This document shows positions 57,228 through 64,000 of a stretch of DNA of 64,000 bases, one piece after another. A model generated the notes under the pieces. The model was not told the origin of the DNA and did not search any database. It saw nothing but the letters and a program-made list of their open reading frames with translations. The first letter of the stretch is position 1, and each line of letters begins with the position of its first letter. The DNA lies in assembly GCA_965661265.1 (NCBI GenBank), contig CBFIDE010000006.1:1-64000 (forward strand), written 5' to 3'. The position numbers were made by a program, and so were the translations under genes. The stretch comes from CBFIDE01 sp965661265. Lineage in GTDB: Bacteria > Bacteroidota > Bacteroidia > Flavobacteriales > Schleiferiaceae.

Positions 57228-58091
57228 TTAAGTCCATAGTGGACTAAGTAGTTTAAGTGTCAAAAATAAGAGAACAGAATAAATTGGCATTGCTTCTATC
57301 CAAAAGCTTACGTAAAGATTTGATTTTGACAAATCCATGCGCTTAATTAAAATGTAAACTATTTCTAGGCCCACAAGGTATGAGCACATTAGGTAAAAAT
57401 CTAAATCAAAGAACAATAGCATTATTACATACCATAGCTGATTGACTACTACTGCTGCTTTGGAGAACTCCAATGCTGTTGTTATTCCTAGCTTTTGAGG
57501 AATAGTACTAAGGCTTTTATCATCTACTTTTAAATCTCTAATATCGAAAGGAATAACCAGCGCAGATATCAAGAGCATTCTGGCAATAAAAGCCAAGTTA
57601 TCTTGCCAAAACCAATCAGAAGCTAAACTTTTAGGAATAAAGTAAGTAATGTAAGCCCAGCTAAAAGAGATTAAAAATAGCTTGAGACCAGGAATAGATC
57701 TGAGGCTAGTAAAAGAGCTTGAAGCCATTTTAAAACTAATGGGGTATAAAATAGCAATTAGAGCAGGCAGGCTAATTAATAATACAAAATCAAAGGTGAA
57801 AAGCTGGAATGTGTAAAAAGCTGCGCCAATAGCAGAAAGCAAAGTGGTGAAATAGACAAAAACTATATTCGTCTTCATCCACTGCGAATATTCTTCTGAT
57901 GCAAAATTTGACCTCTTTAATTTTTGAACGATTCTCATATAATTATAAGAAGCAATAGTAGAACACAAAACAAAAAAGAAGTAATCTGTGTTATTATCAC
58001 CTAACTCAAAAAATGTAAGTGCGCAAAAGCTTGCAGATGCAAGGCCAACCCATAGATTAGAGAAAACTATATATTTTGCTAATGCATTCAA
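57228..58091 (-). CDS. UbiA-superfamily-like integral membrane protein
   Basis: A 287-residue protein with about 8-9 hydrophobic helices. It carries the second UbiA aspartate-rich motif in FDIRDLKVDDKSLSTIPQKLG (about 180-200). The first motif (NDxxDxxxD) is degraded to ASYNYMRIVQ, so prenyl diphosphate binding by the standard mechanism is uncertain. It lies 15 bases upstream of kynU on the same strand. A prenyltransferase role in quinone or pigment synthesis can be guessed but is not shown. Confidence 0.65.
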   Translation of the reverse strand: MNALAKYIVFSNLWVGLASASFCALTFFELGDNNTDYFFFVLCSTIASYNYMRIVQKLKRSNFASEEYSQWMKTNIVFVYFTTLLSAIGAAFYTFQLFTFDFVLLISLPALIAILYPISFKMASSSFTSLRSIPGLKLFLISFSWAYITYFIPKSLASDWFWQDNLAFIARMLLISALVIPFDIRDLKVDDKSLSTIPQKLGITTALEFSKAAVVVNQLWYVIMLLFFDLDFYLMCSYLVGLEIVYILIKRMDLSKSNLYVSFWIEAMPIYSVLLFLTLKLLSPLWT

Positions 58092-58156
58092 TTTATTGAG
58101 TGTTTACAGTATTATAAGAATCAACAATCTATGTCTTTTTTCATGTGTTTATTGAC

Positions 58157-58164
58157 TACTTTTG
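58157..58164 (+). promoter_or_regulatory. Putative -7 box upstream of gcvP
   Basis: TACTTTTG fits TAnnTTTG, 25 bases before the ATG at 58190. It lies after an in-frame ATG at 58145, which argues that 58190 is the real start. Confidence 0.45.
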
Positions 58165-58189
58165 CCACAAATTTGTAAAATATTTTAGA

Positions 58190-61072
58190 ATGAATACTGA
58201 TTCTTTTGCTTACAGGCATATTGGCCCGAGAAAGGTTGAAATTACGGAAATGTTAAAGGAAATAGGTCTTGACAGCATTGAACAGCTGATCAATGAGACA
58301 ATTCCTGCAAGTATTCGTTTAGACGGTGACTTAAAGTTAGACCCGGCCTTAACTGAAAACGAATTTATGAGCCATATTAGAGACTTGGCACGTAAAAACA
58401 AGGTTTTTAGAACTTATATTGGGCAAGGTTATCACCCGACAGTAATGCCAGGTGTAATCCAAAGAAATATTTTAGAAAATCCAGGTTGGTATACGGCCTA
58501 TACTCCTTACCAGGCAGAGATTGCTCAGGGTAGATTGGAAGCTTTATTAAATTTCCAAACTATGGTAAGTGACCTTACTGGTTTACCCATAGCTAATGCT
58601 AGCTTATTAGACGAATCCACTGCGGCGGCTGAGGCCATGAGTATGTTCTTTGCTAATCGCTCTAGAGAACAAAAAAAGAATGGTGCCCAAAAGTTCTTTG
58701 TATCTGAACACTGTCTGATACAAAATATTGATTTAATCAAAACTAGATCAGAGCCTTTAGGTATTGAATTGGTAATTGGTGACCATAGAGAGGTAGAATT
58801 AAGCGATGAGTACTTTGGAGCTTTACTACAATATCCTGCTGCTGACGGTGAAATCTTTGATTATAAAGATTTCGCAAATAAGGCAAAATCCCTAGATATT
58901 CAGTTAGTTGTAGCCGCTGATATATTAAGTCTTGTACTTTTAACTCCTCCAGGAGAATGGGGAGCAGATGCTGTAGTTGGAACAACCCAAAGATTTGGAA
59001 TTCCATTAGGATTTGGAGGACCACACGCTGCCTATTTTGCAACCAAGGAAGAGTATAAAAGAAGTATTCCAGGAAGAATAATAGGTCAAACTATTGATCG
59101 TGATGGAGTTCCAGCTCTAAGAATGGCACTTCAGACAAGAGAACAACATATAAAAAGAGACAAGGCTACTTCTAACATCTGTACAGCACAGGTATTATTA
59201 GCCGTAATGGCTGGAATGTATGCTGCTTATCATGGTCCAGAGGGACTTACAGATATTGCTAAAAAAATCCACTTTAGTGCTGTTAGTCTTGCTGAAGGTT
59301 TAAAGAACTTAGGATTTGACCAGAAGAACGAAAATTTCTTTGACACCATAAAAGTAGATACTGGCATAGTGCCTACTGGTTTAATCAGAAGTATTGCTGA
59401 AGCAAAAGAAATCAATTTGAGAGTTATTGATGAGACTCATATCGGGATTTCTTTAAACGAGAATACCAATCTGAAAGACGTAAATGATGTTCTTGCTATT
59501 TTCTCAGAGGCACAATCTGAAAGTGATAGTGTAAGAATTGACAAATTGATTGACATTACTATTATTTCAGAAAAACTTAGAAGAACTTCTGACTTTTTAA
59601 CACATCCAGTTTTCAATAGTTATAGATCTGAGACTGAAATGATGCGTTATATCAAGAAGCTAGAAAGAAAGGATCTATCCTTAAATCATTCTATGATTGC
59701 GCTTGGAAGCTGTACAATGAAATTGAATGCTGCCACTGAAATGCTTCCGTTAAGCTGGCCATTATTTGCTAATATTCATCCTTTTGCTCCCGTTGATCAA
59801 ACGCTTGGTTATAGATATATGATCAATGATCTTGAAAGAGATTTAGCAGAAATTACTGGTTTTCACTCCATGAGTATGCAACCTAACAGTGGCGCTCAAG
59901 GCGAGTATGCCGGGCTAATGGTCATTAGAGCATACCACCAATCAAGAGGTGATCATCATAGAAATATAACTTTAATTCCTTCATCTGCGCATGGTACAAA
60001 TCCTGCTTCAGCGGTTATGGCTGGAATGAAAGTAGTAGTAGTTAAATGTGATGAGCTAGGAAATATTGATATTGACGATTTAAGAGCTAATGCCGAGAAG
60101 TATAGCAATGAATTGTCTGCTTTAATGATCACTTATCCATCTACCCATGGTGTATTTGAAGAAGGAGTAAAAGAAATTACTCAAATCATACATGATCATG
60201 GTGGTCAAGTGTATATGGATGGCGCAAATATGAATGCTCAAGTTGGACTTACAAGTCCGGGAAATATTGGGGCGGATGTATGTCACCTAAATCTGCATAA
60301 GACTTTCGCAATTCCTCACGGAGGCGGTGGCCCAGGCATGGGACCTATCGGAGTAGCTGAGCATTTAGCACCTTTCTTGCCAGGGCATAATATAGTTGAA
60401 ACAGGTGGTGAATTCGGTATTTCCTCTATTTCTGGTGCTCCATTTGGCAGTGGCCTGATTTTAATTATCTCCTATGCGTATATAAAGATGTTAGGAGCAG
60501 TTGGACTTAGACAATCTACTGAAAATGCAATTTTAAATACCAATTATTTAAAGGCAAGATTACAAGGTAATTTTGATGTACTGTATACCAACTTAAAAGG
60601 ACGTGCTGCACATGAAATGATTGTAGACTGTAGACCATTTAAAAAAGAAGCAGGAATTGAAGTAACCGATATCGCTAAAAGATTAATGGATTATGGATAT
60701 CACGCTCCTACAGTTTCTTTCCCTGTGGCCGGAACAGTTATGATAGAACCTACAGAATCTGAAGGTAAAGCTGAGTTGGACAGATTTGCAGATGCTCTTT
60801 TATCTATTAGAAAAGAAATTACTGCAATTGAAAAGGGTGGGGATGCTCTAAATAATCCTTTAAAGAATGCTCCACATACACTCAGTATGTTAACCAGTGA
60901 TGAGTGGACTTTACCTTACGACAGAAAAACTGCAGCTTTTCCATTAGATTATCTTTCAGAAAATAAGTTTTGGCCATCAATCAGAAGAGTAGATGATGCT
61001 TATGGTGATAGAAATCTAATTTGCACTTGCTCACCAATTGAAGAATATATGACTGAAAAAGTGCAAGCGTAA
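58190..61072 (+). CDS. gcvP: Glycine dehydrogenase (decarboxylating), P protein
   Basis: The 960-residue single-chain PLP enzyme decarboxylates glycine and loads the H protein in the glycine cleavage system. The start is set at MNTDSFAYRHIGPRKVEI (58190), the conserved N-terminus; the upstream ATG at 58145 lies before the likely promoter. The N-terminal half has YHPTVMPGVIQRNILENPGWYTAYTPYQAEIAQGR and the C-terminal half has the PLP site HLNLHKTFAIPHGGGGPG (Lys near residue 703). Single-polypeptide form as in most Flavobacteria. Other gcv genes are not here. Confidence 0.96.
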   Translation: MNTDSFAYRHIGPRKVEITEMLKEIGLDSIEQLINETIPASIRLDGDLKLDPALTENEFMSHIRDLARKNKVFRTYIGQGYHPTVMPGVIQRNILENPGWYTAYTPYQAEIAQGRLEALLNFQTMVSDLTGLPIANASLLDESTAAAEAMSMFFANRSREQKKNGAQKFFVSEHCLIQNIDLIKTRSEPLGIELVIGDHREVELSDEYFGALLQYPAADGEIFDYKDFANKAKSLDIQLVVAADILSLVLLTPPGEWGADAVVGTTQRFGIPLGFGGPHAAYFATKEEYKRSIPGRIIGQTIDRDGVPALRMALQTREQHIKRDKATSNICTAQVLLAVMAGMYAAYHGPEGLTDIAKKIHFSAVSLAEGLKNLGFDQKNENFFDTIKVDTGIVPTGLIRSIAEAKEINLRVIDETHIGISLNENTNLKDVNDVLAIFSEAQSESDSVRIDKLIDITIISEKLRRTSDFLTHPVFNSYRSETEMMRYIKKLERKDLSLNHSMIALGSCTMKLNAATEMLPLSWPLFANIHPFAPVDQTLGYRYMINDLERDLAEITGFHSMSMQPNSGAQGEYAGLMVIRAYHQSRGDHHRNITLIPSSAHGTNPASAVMAGMKVVVVKCDELGNIDIDDLRANAEKYSNELSALMITYPSTHGVFEEGVKEITQIIHDHGGQVYMDGANMNAQVGLTSPGNIGADVCHLNLHKTFAIPHGGGGPGMGPIGVAEHLAPFLPGHNIVETGGEFGISSISGAPFGSGLILIISYAYIKMLGAVGLRQSTENAILNTNYLKARLQGNFDVLYTNLKGRAAHEMIVDCRPFKKEAGIEVTDIAKRLMDYGYHAPTVSFPVAGTVMIEPTESEGKAELDRFADALLSIRKEITAIEKGGDALNNPLKNAPHTLSMLTSDEWTLPYDRKTAAFPLDYLSENKFWPSIRRVDDAYGDRNLICTCSPIEEYMTEKVQA

Positions 61073-61105
61073 TCCAGTATTACGAACTTTTTTGACACAT
61101 AGTTG

Positions 61106-61145
61106 GGCCTGATTATAAGATTTATTTAATTCTCATAATCAGGCC
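61106..61145 (+). terminator. Probable terminator after gcvP
   Basis: Arms GGCCTGATTAT and ATAATCAGGCC pair over 11 bp with an 18-base loop, 33 bases after the stop; the T run that follows (TTATCTTT) is weak. Confidence 0.55.
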
Positions 61146-61218
61146 TTATCTTTAGTGTAAGCAAGAGTTTAATTAAAATTTTTTTCGTACTTTTATAGGC
61201 TAATTAAAATTATATCTA

Positions 61219-63201
61219 ATGAAAAAAAGTATTATTCTCTCTTTGAGCCTAATGCTTGGAACGGGCTTAAGCGCACAGCAATTCAATGGAACTGCTGAAT
61301 TAACTAAAAGCAATGATTCTGAGTTAAAGCGCAACCACAAACAAATTGCTCCACAATTAAAAGCTAAATCATCAGCTATCATTTGGTCTGAAGATTTTGG
61401 TGGTGGTATTCCAAGTACTTGGACAAACGTATGTACTGACTCAGTAGGTAACTTATTAAACGGTAGCTGGGAGTATAGAGGTCCTAACACAACTCCTAAC
61501 AACGGAATTGGATCTAGAGGTGCTTATGGAAACGATACTATCGTTGTTAATTCTGCTACTAGAGCTAATGGTTTTGTTCTTTTTGATTCAGACTATTTAG
61601 ACAACGGCGGAACTGCTGGCGGTACAGGAACTGCACAAGCTCCTCACACTGGTATTTTAACTACTGATACTATTGATTTAACTGGACATCCATTTGTTGA
61701 GATTCAAGTTACTTCTTACTACAGAAAGTATGCTTCTTCTTTCCTTATTGCTACGTCAATTGATGGTGGTGCTACTTTTACTGATACAGTAGAAATTTTA
61801 GCTGATCTAGCACTTAATGCTGCTTCAGCAAGAAATGAAGTAAGAACAGCAAAACTACCTGGTATTGGCGGTGAGGATGAAGTTGTTTTACAATTCATCT
61901 TTGATGGTACTCTAGAAGGTGCTCCTGGAGCATTTGGTTATTACGTTCTTCAAATAGACGACATCATTATTCAAGACTTACCTCCTTATAAGACTGCATT
62001 CGTTGAGTCAGGTGGTGCACCAGCTAACGATTTCATTTCTGATGGCAACAAAAATGGTCATGTACCATTGGATCAGGCTAAACCTATCGTTTTTGATTCT
62101 AATATTCAAAATGTTGGTGCTGATACAATTACGAACGTAAGATTAAGAGTAGATATTCTTGACGCTTCAGGTGCCGTTGTTGACTCTGTATTCTCTCCAG
62201 CTGCTGCTTCTATTCTTCCGGATAGTGTGGTTGACTACAATACGTTCACTACTACAGCTTGGACCCCAACTGCAATTGGTGATTATACATTAAGATATAT
62301 GATTGATATGGATGAGATGCCATCAAGTGGTGTTGAAACTACTGCTGAGTTTGGATTCGTTGTTGGATCTGAAGGAAACGGAGTTGGAGCATTAATGGCT
62401 AAGTCCTCTATGGACCATGGTTCATTAGACAACATAGTAGGTAATGCAAATATTGGTGATGATGATGGTTCTGCTATTATGTCATTAGTTTCTTTCCCTA
62501 ACCCTTCTCCTGGTAAGTCAACTGTTTCAATTTATGGATTAGAGACTTACTTCAGTACTAGAACTGTTGCAGGTGGTGATATTGAAATTCAATTATATGA
62601 TACTACTGGCTTTGATCCTTCTAACGGATTTGCTGGTAGCCCATTAATTAACAGATCATTTACTGTACCAGCTACATGGGTAGGACAATTAGTTACTATT
62701 GATTTGACTAACAATGGTACTCCAGTTGAAGTTAATCCTGGTGGATACCATATGGTTATGTATATGTACTCTAATGCCGGTGCAAATGATATCTACATTG
62801 CAAATGATCAATCATTTGAAAGTAGAGTTTATAACTCTGGTCTTTATTCTACCAGTGCAGGTAGATGGTACAGCGCTTTCTCTGGTGGCAGAACTTTAAA
62901 CCAACCTTGGTTAAGAGCAGTTTCTGATCCTACAATTGGTCTTGATGAGAACAATGAAGTAGTTTCTTTAAATGTATATCCTAATCCTTCTTCAGGTGAT
63001 GTTAATATTGATATCGCTAAAGGTGGAGATTATACTATTGAATTATTGGATATGACAGGTAAGATTGTTGATTTCAACTCTTCTACTTTCAATTCTAACG
63101 AAAAAGTATCTTTAGATTATAGCGCTTTACCAAAAGGAGTTTATCTTCTTAATGTAAAGGGTGAAGGCTTAACTAAGACTGCAAAAGTAGTTCTTAAGTA
63201 A
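61219..63201 (+). CDS. T9SS type A sorting domain protein (paralog 1)
   Basis: A 660-residue surface or secreted protein with signal peptide (MKKSIILSLSLMLGTGLSAQ). Residues about 55-250 form a jelly-roll-like module (WSEDFGGGIPSTWTN ... SYYRKYASSFLIA) seen again in the next gene. Residues about 265-390 look Ig/CARDB-like (FDSNIQNVGADTITNVRLRVDIL). The last 80 residues are a type A CTD (LNVYPNPSSGDVNIDI, LLDMTGKIVDF, KGVYLLNVKGEG). The codons appear strongly biased (GGT, GCT, ACT), suggesting high expression. Upstream a TACTTTTA box at 61188-61195 resembles the -7 motif. Followed by a strong terminator. Confidence 0.88.
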   Translation: MKKSIILSLSLMLGTGLSAQQFNGTAELTKSNDSELKRNHKQIAPQLKAKSSAIIWSEDFGGGIPSTWTNVCTDSVGNLLNGSWEYRGPNTTPNNGIGSRGAYGNDTIVVNSATRANGFVLFDSDYLDNGGTAGGTGTAQAPHTGILTTDTIDLTGHPFVEIQVTSYYRKYASSFLIATSIDGGATFTDTVEILADLALNAASARNEVRTAKLPGIGGEDEVVLQFIFDGTLEGAPGAFGYYVLQIDDIIIQDLPPYKTAFVESGGAPANDFISDGNKNGHVPLDQAKPIVFDSNIQNVGADTITNVRLRVDILDASGAVVDSVFSPAAASILPDSVVDYNTFTTTAWTPTAIGDYTLRYMIDMDEMPSSGVETTAEFGFVVGSEGNGVGALMAKSSMDHGSLDNIVGNANIGDDDGSAIMSLVSFPNPSPGKSTVSIYGLETYFSTRTVAGGDIEIQLYDTTGFDPSNGFAGSPLINRSFTVPATWVGQLVTIDLTNNGTPVEVNPGGYHMVMYMYSNAGANDIYIANDQSFESRVYNSGLYSTSAGRWYSAFSGGRTLNQPWLRAVSDPTIGLDENNEVVSLNVYPNPSSGDVNIDIAKGGDYTIELLDMTGKIVDFNSSTFNSNEKVSLDYSALPKGVYLLNVKGEGLTKTAKVVLK

Positions 63202-63229
63202 TACTGAATTTACTTACATTTTTTTTTAG

Positions 63230-63263
63230 AAAGACCTCGAGATAATCTCGAGGTCTTTTTTTT
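63230..63263 (+). terminator. Intrinsic terminator after the paralog 1 gene
   Basis: Arms AAAGACCTCGAGA and TCTCGAGGTCTTT pair over 13 bp with loop TAA, then a T run. It starts 29 bases after the stop at 63201. Confidence 0.95.
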
Positions 63264-63347
63264 GTTTCAATTTTTGCTTAATTTGTTCTTTTATTTTGAT
63301 TACGAATGAGCTATTTAACTAGTATTTATTAACCCAAACTAATACTT

Positions 63348-64000
63348 ATGAAAAAAATAACTATTCTATCATTAAGTCTAATAGCTGGACTGAACGTAAA
63401 TGCTCAAGAGTTCAATCGAGGCACTGAGCCTTTAGTGAAACAATCCAATGAGCTGAATCCTAAGGTTTCTAATTACACAAGTTCAAATTTAAAGTCTAAG
63501 ACTTCCGCAGTTATTTGGTCTGAAGATTTTGGTGGTGGCATTCCATCTACTTGGACAAATCAATGTCTTGATGAATTAGGTAATTCTTTAAATGGTAATT
63601 GGGAATATAGAGGCCCTAATACCACTCCTGATAATGCTTTTGGATCGAGAGGTGCGTATGGAAATGACACTGTAGTTGTTAATTCTGCGACTAGAGCCAA
63701 TGGATTTGTGCTGTTCGATTCAGATTATTTAGATAATGGAGGTACAGCCGGAGGTACGGGAACTGCTCAAGCTCCACACTATGGTATCTTAACTACGGAT
63801 ACAATTGACCTTACAGGATATTCAGATATTGAAATTGAAATGACGGCCTATTACAGAAAGTATGCTTCATCTATGATAATTGCTCTTTCTAAGGATGGTG
63901 GTGTTACTTTTCCTGACTCAGTTGAATTATACTCCTACTTAAACCTAAACGATGCTTCAGAAAGAGCTGCTGTTGATTATGCTAATATTTCAATGGTTGG
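63348..64000 (+). CDS. T9SS cargo-like paralog 2 (partial at right edge)
   Basis: An ORF runs from ATG 63348 through the window edge (217 complete codons and two bases). The signal peptide is MKKITILSLSLIAGLNVNAQ. The N-terminal module is closely similar to that of the previous gene: WSEDFGGGIPSTWTNQC, NWEYRGPNTTPDN, FGSRGAYGNDTVVVNSATR, NGFVLFDSDYLDNGGTAGG and YYRKYASSMIIA. The C-terminal part is outside the window, so a CTD is inferred from the paralog only. The gene pair likely arose by tandem duplication. Confidence 0.85.
   Translation, partial: MKKITILSLSLIAGLNVNAQEFNRGTEPLVKQSNELNPKVSNYTSSNLKSKTSAVIWSEDFGGGIPSTWTNQCLDELGNSLNGNWEYRGPNTTPDNAFGSRGAYGNDTVVVNSATRANGFVLFDSDYLDNGGTAGGTGTAQAPHYGILTTDTIDLTGYSDIEIEMTAYYRKYASSMIIALSKDGGVTFPDSVELYSYLNLNDASERAAVDYANISMV

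Overview
The window is AT-rich chromosomal DNA from a member of the Bacteroidota, most likely order Flavobacteriales. The evidence is a type IX secretion (T9SS) and gliding gene set (porV, porU, a PorP/SprF-like gene, gldJ), four proteins with T9SS C-terminal sorting domains plus a fifth cut by the window edge, Bacteroidota-type promoters (TTG-N19-TAnnTTTG), lipoproteins, and kynurenine-pathway genes. I cannot place it to genus by eye; the 16S gene looks flavobacterial. I see no phage, insertion sequence, CRISPR array or resistance island. It reads as a core-genome region with a few decayed genes.

Layout. 1-2260: 3' part of an rRNA operon on the minus strand (16S, then tRNA-Ile), with a 10-N assembly gap inside 16S and a leader holding four tandem promoter-like sites. 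2259-5308: an SDR oxidoreductase, then pyruvate dehydrogenase E1-alpha and E2. 5534-14784: the T9SS block, porV and porU on minus, a PorP/SprF-like gene, gldJ and murF on plus. 14986-19981: acyl-CoA dehydrogenase, anhydro-MurNAc kinase, amino-acid dehydrogenase and an NhaD antiporter. 20064-23169: exbB-exbD-tonB-folC with overlapping or abutting genes. 23170-26960: tRNA-Val, a frameshifted OmpA-family remnant, three poorly known genes and a gene interrupted by in-frame stops. 26956-36661: comM/yifB, recA, a TPR lipoprotein, a glycerophosphodiesterase, a dienoyl-CoA-reductase-like SDR, oligopeptidase B, a GT39-like membrane protein and an ArsC-like protein. 36672-49355: a large T9SS type B protein, prfB with its programmed frameshift, lpdA, a tiny fossil of a hybrid histidine kinase, pabB-like, tilS, dsbD-like, a YopX-domain protein, bcp and nth. 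49323-58091: a very large TolB/peptidase-MA/barrel protein, a T9SS type A protein, kmo-kynU and a UbiA-like protein. 58190-64000: gcvP and two tandem paralogous T9SS cargo proteins, the second cut by the window edge.

How the genes work together. PorV and PorU are the outer-membrane sortase-side components that cleave and attach T9SS cargo; GldJ and PorP/SprF belong to the same machine, and the CTD proteins at 36672, 52722, 61219 and 63348 are likely clients. PDH E1-alpha and E2 need the E3 encoded at 41257 and an E1-beta that is not in the window. ExbB/ExbD/TonB energise outer-membrane transport. Kmo and KynU form the middle of tryptophan-to-quinolinate (NAD) synthesis or tryptophan catabolism.

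Items most worth a second look: a short dispersed element with a GCG-NNA-AGC mini-hairpin core found on both strands in and between genes; shared promoter and start-site hairpin architecture of stable-RNA genes; the hybrid-kinase fossil at 42704; the OmpA fossil beside tRNA-Val; the gigantic TolB-like protein with a degenerate protease domain; and endonuclease III without its Fe-S cluster ligands. I did not find a clear new multi-gene system.
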